From positions 137,225,148 through 137,289,147 of the forward strand of contig CM077665.1 in NCBI GenBank assembly GCA_039707655.1: 64,000 nt of DNA, given 5' to 3'. The notes below the pieces were generated by a model, which worked only from the letters and a program-made list of their open reading frames with translations, ran no database searches and had not been told where the DNA came from. Both the position numbers and the translations under genes were made by a program. The DNA comes from Elymus sibiricus (Eukaryota > Streptophyta > Magnoliopsida > Poales > Poaceae). Positions 22,232-34,829 of this stretch are shown piece after piece. How positions within the stretch are numbered: position 1 is the first letter of the stretch; the number at the start of each line of letters is the position of its first letter.

Positions 22232-25219
22232 AGCCTTTACTCCCAAACAAGTTGGGGTAGGCTAGAGGTGAAACCCATAAGATCTCGCGACCAACTCATG
22301 GTTCTGGCACATGGATAGCAAGCTTCCACGCACCCCTGTCCATGGCTAGTTCTTTGGTGATGCTCCAATCCTTCAGGTCTCTCTTTACGGACTCTTCCCA
22401 TGTCAAGTTCGGTCTACCCCGGCCTCTTTTGACATTATCAGCACGCTTTAGCCGTCCGCTATGTACTGGGGCTTCTGGAGGCCTGCGCTGAATATGTCCA
22501 AACCATCTCAGACGATGTTGGACAAGCTTCTCTTCAATTGGCGCTACCCCAACTCTATCTCGTATATCATCATTCCGGATTCGGTCCTTCCTTGTGTGGC
22601 CACACATCCATCTCAACATGCGCATCTCCGCCACACCTAACTGTTGCACATGTCGCCTTTTAGTCGGCCAACACTCAGCGCCATACAACATTGCGGGTCG
22701 AACCGCCGTCCTATAGAACTTGCCTTTTAGCTTTTGTGGCACCCTCTTGTCACAGAGAATGCTAGAAGCTTGGCGCCACTTCATCCATCCGGCTTTAATT
22801 CGATGGTTCACATCTTCATCGATATCCCCATCCTTCTGCAACATTGACCCCAAATATCGAAAGGTGTCCTTCTGCGGCACCACCTGCCCATCAAGGCTAA
22901 CATCCTCCTCCTCCTCGTGCCTAGTAGTACCGAAAGCGCACCTCATGTACTCGGTTTTAGTCCTACTAAGTCTAAAACCTTTCGATTCCAAAGTTTGCCT
23001 CCATAACTCCAACTTTCTGTTGACCCCCGTCCGACTCTCATCGACTAGCACCACATCGTCCGCAAAGAGCATACACCATGGGATATCTCCTTGTATATCC
23101 CTTGTGACCTCATCCATCACCAAGGCAAAAAGATAAGGGCTCAAAGCTGACCCTTGATGCAGTCCTATCTTAATCGGGAAGTCATCAGTGTCGCCATCAC
23201 TTGTTCGAACACTTGTCACAACATTATCGTACATGTCCTTGATGAGGGTAATGTACTTTGCTGGGACTTTGTGTTTCTCCAAGGCCCACCACATAACATT
23301 CCGCGGTATCTTATCATAGGCCTTCTCCAAGTCAATGAACACCATATGCAGGTCCTTCTTTTGCTCCCTATATCTCTCCATAAGTTGCCGTACCAAGAAA
23401 ATGGCTTCCATTGTCGACCTCCCAGGCATGAAACCAAACTGATTTTTGGTCACGCTTGTCATTCTTCTTAAGCGGTGCTCAATGACTCTCTCCCATAGCT
23501 TCATTGTATGGCTCATCAGTTTAATTCCACGGTAATTAGTACAACTCTGAACATCCCCCTTGTTCTTGAAGATTGGTACTAATATACTCCGTCTCCATTC
23601 TTCTGGCATCTTGTTTGCCCGAAAAATGAGGTTGAAAAGTTTGGTTAGCCATACTATCGCTATGTCCCCGAGGCCTCTCCACACCTCAATGGGGATACAA
23701 TCAGGGCCCATCGCCTTGCCTCCTTTGATCCTCTTCAAAGCCTCCTTGACCTCCGACTCCTGGATTCGCCGCACAAAAAGCCTGCTAGTATCAGCAAAGG
23801 AGTCGTCCAGGTCAATGGTAGAGCTCTCACTCTCCCCATTGAACAGCTTGTCAAAGTACTCCTGCCATCTATGCTTAATCTCCTCGTTCTTCACCAGGAG
23901 TTGATCTGCTCCGTCCTTGATGCACTTGATTTGGTCAACATCCCTCGTCTTCCTCTCTCGGATCTTGGCCATCTTATAGATGTCCCTTTCGCCTTCCTTC
24001 GTGTCTAACCGTTGGTAGAGGTCCTCATACGCCCGGCCCCTTGCTTCACTCACAGCTCGCTTTGTGGCCTTCTTTGCCATCTTGTACTTCTCTATGTTGT
24101 CTGCACTCCTATCCAGATATAGGCGTCTGAAACACTCTTTCTTCTCCTTAATTGCCTTCTGGACATCATCGTTCCACCACCAGGTATCTTTAGCTTCTCT
24201 TCTACTTCCCCTGGACACTCCAAACTCCTCTGAGGCCACCTTACGAATGCAAGTCGCCATCTTCATCCACATGTTGTCTACATCACCTCCTTCCTCCCAA
24301 GGGCCCTCCTTAATGACCCTCTCCTTGAACGCCTGAGCTACCTCCCCCTTGAGCTTCCACCACTTCGTTCTAGCGACTTTGGCACGCTTGTCCCGCTGGA
24401 CACGAATCCGAAAGCGGAGGTCAGCAACCACAAGCTTATGCTGAGGGACAACACTCTCTCTAGGTATCACCTTACAGTCTAGGCATGCACGCCTGTCTTC
24501 TCTTCTCGAGAGGATGAAATCAATCTGGCTAGAGTGTTGCCCACTACTGTAAGTCACTAGATGTGATTCTCTCTTCTTAAAGAGGGTGTTAGCTATGATC
24601 ATGTTGTAGGCTAGCGCAAAGCTTAAGACATCTTCTCCTTCTTGGTTCCTGATGCCATAGCCAAAACCCCCATGCACCCCTTCAAAACCTGTGTTAGATG
24701 TGCCCACGTGGCCATTGAGGTCTCCTCCTATGAAGAGCCTCTCGCCAATCGGTACACTCCTAACCATGTCCTCTAGGCCTTCCCAGAACTCCCTCTTGGT
24801 GTTCTCATTGTGGCCTACTTGCGGGGCATACGCGCTGATAACGTTGAGAACTAAGTCCCCAACTACCAGCTTGACCAGGATAATCCGGTCCCCACGTCTC
24901 TTGACGTCTACCACTCCATCCTTGAGGCTCTTGCTGATCAAGATGCCTACTCCATTTCTGTTTGCAACCGTCCCCGTGTACCACAGCTTGAAGCCGGTAC
25001 CCTCCACCTCCTTCGCCTTTTGTCCCCTCCATTTGGTCTCTTGGACGCAAAGGATATCAACGCCTCTCCTCACCGCGGTATCAACTACCTCCCAAAGCTT
25101 ACCTGTCAGAGACCCTACGTTCCAGCTACCTAAGCGAATCCTCCTAGGCTCGGCTAGCTTCCTTACCCTTCGCACTCGTCGAGTCAAATGCGAAGACCCT
25201 TGCTCAATTTCCACTACAC

Positions 25220-26978
25220 TGTTGGAAATATGCCCTAGAGGCAATAATAATTTAGTTATTATCATATTTCCTTGTTCGTGATAATCGTTTATTATCCATG
25301 CTATAATTGTATTGATTGGAAACTCAAATACATGTGTGGGTACATAGACAACACTGTGTCCCTAGTATGCCTCTAGTTAACTAGCTCGTTGATCAAAAGA
25401 TGGTGAAGGTTTCCTAGCCATGGACATGAGATGTCATTTGATAACGGGATCACATCATTAGGAGAATGATGTGATGGACAAGACCCAAACTGTAAACATA
25501 GCATATGATCGTGTCAGTTTATTGCTATTGTTTTCTGCATGTCAAGTATCTGTTCCTATGACCATGAGATCATGCAACTCCCTGACATCGGAGGAGTACC
25601 TTGTGTGTATCAAACGTCGCAACGTAACTGGGTGACTATAAAGGTGCTCTACAGGTATCTCCGAGGATGTCTGTTGGGTTGGCATGGATCAAGACTGGGA
25701 TTTGTTACTCCGTGTGACAGAGAGGTATCTCAGGGCCCACTCGGTAATACAACATCACAATGAGCCTTGCAAGCAATGTGACTAAAGTGTTAGCCACGAG
25801 ATCTTGTATTACGGAACGAGTAAAGAGACTTGCCGTTAACGAGATTGAACTAGGTATAGAGATACCGACGATCGAATCTCGGGCAAGTAACATACCGAAG
25901 AACAAAGGGAACAGCATACGGGATTAACTGAATCCTTGACATAGAGGTTCGACCGATAAAGATCTTCGTAGAATATGTAGGAGCTAGTATGGGCATTCAG
26001 GTCCCGCTATTGGTTATTGACCGTAGAGGTGTCTCGGTCATGTCTACATAGTTCTCGAACCCGCAGGGTCTACACACTTAACGTTTGGTGACGATATAAG
26101 TATAGTTGAGTTATTATGTTGGTGACCGAAAGTTGTTCGGAGTCCCGGATGAGATCCCGGACATGACGAGGAGCTCTGGAATAGTCCAGAGGTAAAGATT
26201 GATATATGGGATAATAGTGTTTGGTCTCCGGAAGGGTTCCGGAATTCACCGGAAGGAGTTTCGGATGTTTCCCGAAATGTTCGGGTACGAGAACACTTTA
26301 TTTGGGCCAAGGGGTAAAGCCCATGAGGCTTTAGGAAGGTGCAAAAGGAAGTTTTGCGGAGGCCAGGGGCTAGACGCCAGGGACCCTGGCGTCTAGGGCC
26401 AGACGCCGAGGACCCTGGCGTCTGGTCCTGGAGTCCGAGCAGGACTCTTGCCTTGCGGGCCAAACCGACTTTGAGGAGGCTCTTTCTCCAAGTTTCGACC
26501 CCAGGGCTCAACATATAAATAGAGGGGCAGGGCTAGCACCCGGAACACATCAAGATTTCCCCAAGCCGTGGGCGGCAACCCTAACCCTCTAGTTCCTACG
26601 TCATAATCTCCGTAGCGCTTGGCGAAGCCCTGCAGAGATTGTTCCTCACCACCATCACCACGCCGTCGTGCTGCCGGAACTCATCTACTACTTCACCATC
26701 GCTCGCTGGATCGAGGAGGTGAAGGCGTCATCAAGCCGTACGTGTGTTGAACGCGTAGGTGCCGTCCGTTCGGCACTAGTTCGTGATCGGTTCGAGGGAC
26801 GACTTGCGATTTGGATCGCAGAGACGTTCGACTACATCAACCGCGTTTCTTAACGCTTCCGCTTAGCGATCTACAAGGGTATGTAGATTCACTCTCCCTC
26901 TCGTAGATGCTCATCACCATGGATAGATCTTGTGTGTGCGTAGGAAATTTTTTGTTTCCCATGCAACGTTCCCCAACA
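25220..26978 (+). repeat. Angela-like 5' LTR (plus orientation)
   Basis: 1,759 bp, TGTTGGAAATATGCCC ... CGTTCCCCAACA. A TATA-like box (tataaat, 26514-26520) lies in CATATAAATAGAGGGG context. An inverted-repeat segment built on GACGCCAGGGACCCTGGCGTC occurs at about 26366-26425. Confidence 0.94.
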
Positions 26979-26979
26979 G

Positions 26980-26991
26980 TGGCATCTGAGC
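26980..26991 (+). other. Primer-binding site of the plus-strand Angela-like element
   Basis: TGGCATCTGAGC starts one base after the 5' LTR, resembling the 3' end of initiator methionine tRNA with a few mismatches. Confidence 0.75.
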
Positions 26992-28254
26992 TAGGTCTAT
27001 GCGTAGATGAGATCTCGAGTAGAACACAAACGAGTTGTGGGCGTGGGTGTATACATATTGCTTGCCGTTACTAGTTGATACTTGATTCGGCGGTATTGTG
27101 AGATGAAGCGGCCCGGACCGACATTACGCGTACGCTTACGCGAGACAGGTTCCTTCAACTGACATGTAACTTCGTTGCATAAAGATGGCTAGTGGGTGTC
27201 TATCTCTCTCACTTTAGTTGAATCAATTTCAATGAAGAGGGTTCTTTTAGAAGATCAAAAAGCAATCACTACACCACGTTGTGGTTTTGCGTAGGTAAGA
27301 ACGGTTCTTGCAAACCCGTAGCAGCCACGTAAAATTTGCAACAACAATTAGAGGACGTCTAACTTGTTTTTGCAGGGTATGTTGTGATGTGATATGGCCA
27401 ATTACATGATGAGATATATGTGATGTATGAGATGATCATGTGTTGTATAGAATATCACGACTTGCATGTCGATGAGTACGGCAACTGGCAGGAGCCATAG
27501 AGTTGTCTTTAATTATTGTATGACCTGCGTGTCAATCATTAAGCGCTATGTAATGCTTTACTTTATCGCTAAACGTTAGCAATAGTCGTGGAAGCAACAG
27601 TCGGCGCGACAACCTCATGGCGACACGTTGATGGAGATCAAGATGATGGAGATCATGGTGTCATGCCGGTGACGATGGAGATCATGCCGGTGCTTTGGAG
27701 ATGGAGATCAAAAGCACGAGTTCATGGCCATATCATGTCACTTATGATTTGCATGTGATGTTAATCCTTTTATGCATCTTATTTTGCTTAGGACGACGGT
27801 AGCATTATAAGGTGATCCCTCACTTAAATTTCAAGATAAATTGTGTTCTCCCCGAGTGTGCACCGTTGCGAAAGTTCGTCGTTTCGAGACACGCCGTGAT
27901 GATCGGGTGTGATAGACTCTACGTTCACATACAACGGGTGTAAGCCATGTTGCACGTGCGGAACACTCGGGTTAAACTTGACTAGCCTAGCATGTACAGA
28001 CATGGCCTCGGAACACAAGAGACCGAAAGGTCGAACATGAGTCATATAGTAGATATGATCAACATGAAGATGTTCACCATTGAAACCACCTCAACTCACG
28101 TGATGATCGGACTTGAGTTGGTGGATTTGGATCATGTGACACTCGAATGACCGGAGGGATGTCAATTTGAGTGGGAGTTTTTAAGTAATATGATTAACTA
28201 AACTCATTATCATGAACATAGTCAAAATGTCTTTGCAAATTATGTTGTAGATTA
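26992..28254 (+). other. Leader of the plus-strand Angela-like element
   Basis: Non-coding leader, the inverse-orientation counterpart of 61869-63130 and 11110-12180. A GATGGAGATCATG repeat cluster lies at about 27630-27710. Confidence 0.8.
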
Positions 28255-31200
28255 CTAGCTCGCGCTGTAGCTCCCTTGAATTTTTATATGTTCCTAGAGA
28301 AATAGATTTGAAAGATGATGGTAGCAATAATGCGGACTGGGTCCGTGATCTGAGGATTGTCCTCAATGCTGCACAGAAGGCTTATGTCCTTAATGCACCG
28401 CTCGGTGCGCCACCCCCTCAAGCGTCGTCTGTAGATGTTGTGAACATCTGACAGGCACATTCTGATAACTACTTGATAGTTCAGTGCATCATGCATTACG
28501 GCTTAGAATTGAGGCTCCAAAACGTTTTGAACGTCACGGAACATATGAGATGTTCTAAGAGCTGAAATTGGGATCTCAGGCTCGTGCCCGTGTTGAGAGG
28601 TATGAGACCTCCAACAAGATTCTTTGCCTGCAGGATGACGGAGAATAGCTCAATCGTTGAGCATGTGCTCAGATTGTCTGGGTACTACAATTGCTTGAAT
28701 CGAGTGGAAGTTGATCTTCCAGATAAGATAGTGATTGGTATAGTTCTCCAAGTCACTGTCACTAAGCTACTAGAGCTTCGTGATGAACTATAAAAGGCCA
28801 GAGATGGAAATAATGATCCCTGAGCTATTCGCGATGTTTGACCCCGCGAAGGTAGAAATCAAGAAGGAGCATCAAGTGTTGATGGTTAGTAAAACCACTA
28901 GTTTCAAGAAGGGCAAGGGCAAGGAGGGATACTTCATGGATGGCAAGCCAGTTGCTGCTCCAGTAAAGAAACCCAAGGTTGAACCCAAACCCGAGATTGA
29001 GTGCTTCTATTATGAGGAGAACGGTCGCTGAAGCGGAACTGCCCTAGATACTTGGTAGATACGAAGGCTGGCAACGTCGACAGAAGTATATTTGATATAC
29101 GTGTTATTGATGTGTACCTTACTAGTACTCCTAGTAGCACCTGGGTATTAGATACCGGTTCGGTTGCTAAGTGTTGGTAACTCGAAATAAAAGCTACGGA
29201 ATAAACGGAGGCTAAGGGTGAGGTGACGATGAGTGTTGGAAGTGTTTCCAAGGTTGATGTGATCACCATCGCGCGCTCTCTCTACCTTTGGGATTAGTGA
29301 TGAACCTAAATAAATGTTATTTGGTGTTTGCGTTAAGCATGAACGTGATTAGATCAAGTTTATTGCAATACGGTTATTCATTGCAGTTAGAGAATAATGG
29401 TTATTCTGTTTACATGAATAATACCTTCAATGGTCATGCACCCAATAAGAGTGGTTTATTAAATCTTGATCTTAGTGATACACATGTTCATAATATTGAT
29501 GCCAAAAGATACAAAGTTAATAATGATAGTACCACATACTTGTGGCACTGCCGCTAAATGTCATATTGGTGTAAAACGCATGAAGAAACTCCATGCTGAT
29601 GGATCTTTGGACTCATTCGATTTCGAATCGGTTGAGACATGCGGACCATGCCTCATGGGCAAGATGACTAAAACCCCGTTTTCCGGTATGATGGAGCGGG
29701 CAATTGACTTATTGGAAATGATACATGTTGATGTATGCGGTCCAGTGAGTTTTGTAGTGGGCGGTGGATATCGTTATTTTCTTACCTTCACTGATGATTT
29801 GAGTAGATATAGTGTATATTTACTTAATGAAACACAAGTCTGAATCGTTTGAAAGGTTCAGAGTGAAGTTTGAGATCATCGTGACAAGAAGATAAAATGT
29901 CTACGATATGATCGTGGAGGTAAATATCTGAGTTACGAGTTTGGTATATAACTTAAGACAATGTGGAAGTTGTTTCACAACTCACGCCACCTGGAACACC
30001 ATAGTGTGATGGTGTGTCCGAACGTCGTAGTTGTGCTCTATTAGATATGGTGCGAACTATGATGTCTCTTATCGATTTACCACTATCGTTTTAGGGTTAT
30101 GCATTAGAGACAACCACATTCACTTTAAAAGGGGCACCATAAGTCCGTTGAGATGACACCGTATGAATTTTGGTTTGGCGGAAACCTAAGCTGTCATTTT
30201 TTAATGTTTGGGGCTGCGACGCTTATGTGAAAAAGGGTTTTCACCTAATGAGCTCGAACCCAAAGCGGACAAATGCATCTTCATAGAATACCCTAACGTA
30301 ACAGTTGGGTGAACCTTCTATCTTAGATCCAAGCACAAAGTGTTTGTTGCTAAAATGGGTCCTTTCTCGAGAAAAAGTTTCTTTCGAAAGATTGAGTGGG
30401 AGGAAGATAGAACTTGATGAGGTTGTTGAACCTTTGTTTCAACCAAAGAGTAGCGCAGCGCAGAAAGTTGTTTCTGTGGAGCTTACGTTAGTTGAAGAGG
30501 AAGTTAATGATGATGATCATGAAACTTCGGATCAAGTTACTATCGAACCTCGTGGGTCGACAAGGATGCGTACTGCTCCTGAGTGGTACGGCAACCCTGT
30601 CTTAGAGGTCATGTTGTTGAACAACGATGAACCTACGAGCTATGGAGAAGCGATGATGGGCCCGGATTCCGAGAAATGGTTAGAGGCCATGAAATCCGAG
30701 ATGGGATCCATGTAAGAAAACAAAGTATGGGCTTTGGAAGTATTGCCTGAAGGGCGTAAGGCCATTCAGAACAAATGGATTTTTTAAGAGGAAGACGGAC
30801 GTGGACGGTAATGTCACCGTCTATAAAGCTCGACTTGTGGCAAAGGGTTTTTTCACAAGTTCAAGGAGTTGACTACGATGAGACTTTCTCACCCGTAGCG
30901 ATGCTAAAGTCTGTTGGAATCATGTTAGCAGTTGCTGCATTTTTCAATTTTGAAATCTGGCAGATGGATGTCAAAACATCGTTTCCTTAACGGTATCCGT
31001 AAGGAAAGGTTGTATGTGATACAACCGGAAGGTTTTGTCAGTCCTAAGGATGCTAAAATGTATGCAAACTCCAGCGATCCTCCTATGGACTGGAGCAAGC
31101 ATCTCGGAGTTGGAATATACACTTTGATGAGGTGATAAAAGTTTTTATGTCTATACAAAGTTTATGAGAAACTTGTATTTACAATAGAGTGAGTGGGAGC

Positions 31201-31970
31201 ACTATAGAATTTCTGATAAGTATATGTGGTTGACATATTGTTGATCGGAAATAATGTAGAATTTCTGGAAAGCATAAAGGGTCGTTTGAAAGGAGTTTTT
31301 CAAAGGAAGACCTGGAATGAAGCTACTTAAATATTGGGCATCAAGATCTATAGAGATAGATCAAGACGTCTGATAAGACTTTCAATGAGTACATACCTTG
31401 ACAAGATTTTGAAAGAGTTCAAAATGGATCAGTCAAAGAAAGAGTTCTTGCCTGATTTGTAAGGTGTGGAGTTGAGTGAGACTCAAAGCTCGACCACGGC
31501 AGAAAAAAGAGAAAGGACGAAGGTCATCCCCTATGCCTTATCCATAGGCTCTGTATAGTATGCCATGCTGTGTACCGCACCTGATGTGTGCCTTGCCATG
31601 ATTCTGTCAAGGGGTACAAGAGTGATCCAGGAGTGGATCACTGGACAGCGGTCAAGATTATCCTTAGTAACTAGAGGACTAAGGAAATATTTCTCAATTA
31701 TGGAGGTGATGAAGAGTTCGTCGTAAAGGGTTACGTCGATGCAAGCTTTGACACCTATCCGGACGACTCTGAGTAGCAGTCAGGATACATATAGTGGAGC
31801 AGCCATTTGGAATAGCTCCAAGTGGAGTGTGGTAGAAGTGTCTACAGTATGACATAGAGATTTGCAAAGTACACACGGATCTGAATGTCGCAGACCCGTT
31901 GACTAAAGACCTCTCTCACATGCAAAGCATGATCGAACCCCAGAACTCATTGGGTGTTAGAACAATGTAA
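28255..31970 (+). pseudogene. Angela-like gag-pol, heavily degenerate
   Basis: Colinear with the gag-pol of the other Angela-like copies, but the expected gag start codon is CTA at 28255-28257. Many stops and shifts follow, for example a TGA replacing a tryptophan codon near 28448, frame changes near 28530, 29030, 29170, 29555, 29840, 29945, 30780 and 30990, and an internal deletion in RNase H near 31845 that joins sequence normally about 0.2 kb apart. Recognisable pieces include GAG (28300-28790), integrase zinc-finger and core remnants (29560-30080), RT (30850-31250), and a terminal segment ending at the TAA at 31968-31970. No usable protein can be made. Confidence 0.92.
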
Positions 31971-32009
31971 ATCACATGGTGATGTGAACTAGATTATTGA
32001 CTCTAGTGC

Positions 32010-32020
32010 AAGTGGGAGAC
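32010..32020 (+). other. Polypurine tract of the plus-strand Angela-like element
   Basis: AAGTGGGAGAC directly abuts the 3' LTR, matching the tract of the other Angela-like copies. Confidence 0.8.
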
Positions 32021-33770
32021 TGTTGGAAATATGCCCTAGAGGCAATAATAATTTAGTTATTATCATATTTCCTTGTTCGTGATAATCGTTTATTATCCAT
32101 GCTATAATTGTATTGATTGGAAACTCAAATACATGTGTGGGAACACTGTGTCCCTAGTATGCCTCTAGTTAACTAGCTCGTTGATCAAAAGATGGTGAAG
32201 GTTTCCTAGCCATGGACATGAGATGTCATTTGATAACGGGATCACATCATTAGGAGAATGATGTGATGGACAAGACCCAAACTGTAAACATAGCATATGA
32301 TCGTGTCAGTTTATTGCTATTGTTTTCTGCATGTCAAGTATCTGTTCCTATGACCATGAGATCATGCAACTCCCTGACATCGGAGGAGTACCTTGTGTCT
32401 ATCAAACGTCGCAACGTAACTGGGTGACTATAAAGGTGCTCTACAGGTATCTCCGAGGATGTCTGTTGGGTTGGCATGGATCAAGACTAGGATTTGTTAC
32501 TCCGTGTGACGGAGAGGTATCTCAGGGCCCACTCGGTAATACAACATCACAATGAGCCTTGCAAGCAATGTGACTAAAGTGTTAGCCACGAGATCTTGTA
32601 TTACGGAACGAGTAAAGAGACTTGCCGGTAACGAGATTGAACTAGGTATAGAGATACCGACGATCGAATCTCGGGCAAGTAACATACCGAAGAACAAAGG
32701 GAACAACATACGGGATTAACTGAATCCTTGACATAGAGGTTCGACCGATAAAGATCTTCGTAGAATATGTAGGAGCTAGTATGGGCATCCAGGTCCCGCT
32801 ATTGGTTATTGACCGTAGAGGTGTCTCGGTCATGTCTACATAGTTCTCGAACCCGCAGGGTCTACACACTTAACGTTTGGTAACGATATAAGTATAGTTG
32901 AGTTATTATGTTGGTGACCGAAAGTTGTTCGGAGTCCCGGATGAGATCCCGGACATGACGAGGAGCTCTGGAATAGTCCGGAGGTAAAGATTGATATATG
33001 GGATAATAGTGTTTGGTCTCCGGAAGGGTTCCGGAATTCACCGGAAGGAGTTTCGGATGTTTCCCGAAATGTTCGGGTACGAGAACACTTTATTTGGGCC
33101 AAGGGGTAAAGCCCACGAGGCTTTAGGAAGGTGCAAAAGGAAGTTTTGCGGAGGCCAGGGGCCAGACGCCAGGGACCCTGGCGTCTGGGGCCAGACGCCG
33201 AGGACCCTGGCGTCTGGTCCTGGAGTCCGAGCAGGACTCTTGCCTTGCGGGCCAAACCGACTTTGAGGAGGCTCTTTCTCCAAGTTTCGACCCCAGGGCT
33301 CAACATATAAATAGAGGGGCAGGGCTAGCACCCGGAACACATCAAGATTTCCCCAAGCCGTGTGCGGCAACCCTAACCCTCTAGTTCCTACGTCATAATC
33401 TCCGTAGCGCTTGGCGAAGCCCTGCAGAGATTGTTCCTCACCACCATCACCACGCCGTCGTGCTGCCGGAACTCATCTACTACTTCACCATCGCTCGCTG
33501 GATCGAGGAGGTGAAGGCGTCATCAAGCCGTACGTGTGTTGAACGCGGAGGTGCCGTCCGTTCGGCACTAGTTCGTGATCGGTTCGAGGGACGACTTGCG
33601 ATTTGGATCGCGGAGACGTTCGACTACATCAACCGCGTTTCTTAACGCTTCCGCTTAGCGATCTACAAGGGTATGTAGATTCACTCTCCCTCTCGTAGAT
33701 GCTCATCACCATGGATAGATCTTGTGTGTGCGTAGGAAATTTTTTGTTTCCCATGCAACGTTCCCCAACA
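32021..33770 (+). repeat. Angela-like 3' LTR (plus orientation)
   Basis: 1,750 bp. It lacks TACATAGAC, present in the 5' LTR near 25341, and otherwise differs by about 14 single bases. TATA-like box at 33306-33312; the GACGCC palindrome recurs at about 33160-33215. Confidence 0.94.
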
Positions 33771-34097
33771 TACACCCGGGCACCGATGTAGCGCGCCACT
33801 AAGGATGCGACGACCCGATCCTCGCTCACTTGCCACCGTATCCAGATCAAGATACGGCGCGCCACCTGGGGGGTGACGGCCCGGCCCTTGCCCATTTTCC
33901 ACCACACCCGGGTTCCGATGTGGCGCGTCGCTGAGAGGGTTACGCCCCAACGAAAATCTTTTGGGTTTCATCTCCATAAGAGTGGCTGAGTTTTGACGTT
34001 GGCTCGCCAAGCCTATCACAACCCTCCTCCTTTATCCGGGCTTGGGACCGACTATGTTGAGACAACATAGGCGGAGTTAGATTGCAACTGCGAACAA

Positions 34098-34804
34098 AAC
34101 AAAAAAAATAATAAGTCGGTGACTCCGAGACATATAGATCGGTGGTACCGAGATTTTGTGGTGCAGCTTATCTGCAAATTCGGTAGAACCGAGATATATG
34201 TATCGGCGGCTCCGAGGCTAAAACAGAAAAGAAACATAAGGGACCAAGTTTCTGTTTTCAAAGTGTCAAAAGAGAATATTTTTAATTTTTTGAATGCAAA
34301 AGTTTTTACAAAACGATATCAACTAGAGAAGATTTGAGTGGTTCCAAGAAATCTTGCAATATAGAGAATGAACCATCCAAAATACTTAACTAGATGATGG
34401 GCAGTGACTAGGTCACCTATATTAGAGTATATTGACATAGGAGCCAAGCAAGAATACTTGATCATAGGTCATACTCTACATTAAGCTCAAAATGGGGTTA
34501 CCATTTTTCGATTAAGCATTTTAATGTTTTCATATCACTTGAGTTGCTTTAGCTCATGACTTGGAGTAAAGCCTTTTCAAGGATATGAGTACATACCTTT
34601 GAGTGACGTTGATGACGTGGCTTGTAGGTGAACTTGTTGAGGATGCTCGAGGTTGATGAGGTTCATCTTGAGGTGGGAGCAATCCTTCTTGTTTTGGTAC
34701 ACTTATCACCTACATAGGTTAGTCATGCAAGGAAGAACAATAGATATATCCATTTGACATGATACCAATTGAGATTTAGCAATTATGATCACATCAAGTA
34801 TATG
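34098..34804 (-). other. Sirevirus 3' non-coding region, segment between the RTE and CACTA insertions
   Basis: Continues the Sirevirus internal region. It opens with an A-rich stretch and more TCGGTGnnnCCGAG palindromic units (34115-34215). The rest is AT-rich without a recognisable frame. Confidence 0.7.
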
Positions 34805-34829
34805 TCACACTACAGGAATCAGTTGCTTT

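Larger units (their letters stand above)
25220..33770 (+). mobile_element. Angela-like Copia element, plus orientation, coding region decayed
   Basis: Complete element of 8,551 bp with target duplications TACAC (25215-25219 and 33771-33775). 5' LTR 25220-26978, 3' LTR 32021-33770. A primer-binding site follows the 5' LTR and a polypurine tract precedes the 3' LTR. By eye the LTRs differ by one 9-bp indel and about 14 substitutions (under 1%), yet the coding region is broken throughout. It is the innermost insertion of the stack. Confidence 0.94.
22296..34019 (-). pseudogene. RTE ORF (endonuclease and reverse transcriptase), interrupted only by the Angela insertion
   Basis: The N-terminal part reads from an ATG at 34019 to 33771 (83 codons). 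The rest runs 25214-22296 (972 codons plus stop), and the frames match across the TACAC duplication, implying an uninterrupted protein of about 1,055 residues before insertion. Visible motifs: an apurinic-type endonuclease ([45 protein letters not shown]), then RT blocks [53 protein letters not shown] and the catalytic FADD (about 23056-23073). The C-terminus carries [12 protein letters not shown] and [12 protein letters not shown], typical of RTE proteins. Translation now hits Angela LTR sequence. The start codon is the most upstream ATG in frame and is the least certain part. Confidence 0.92.
22203..34077 (-). mobile_element. RTE-type LINE, minus orientation, split by an Angela-like element
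   Basis: Flanked by 20-bp direct repeats (TAGATTGCAACTGCGAACAA at 22182-22201 or 22202 and 34078-34097). The 3' end at the left is a (TTG)n tail on the element strand (CAA units, about 22198-22231) preceded by the GCCTACCCCAACTTGTTTGG motif common in plant RTE elements. The 5' region (33776-34077) is GC-rich. Removing the Angela insertion and one TACAC copy leaves an element of about 3.3 kb. Confidence 0.93.

Noticed and set aside
22296..25265. Taking the RTE protein start at 25265
   Set aside because: Bases 25220-25265 are Angela LTR; the true N-terminus continues at 33771-34019 beyond the insertion.
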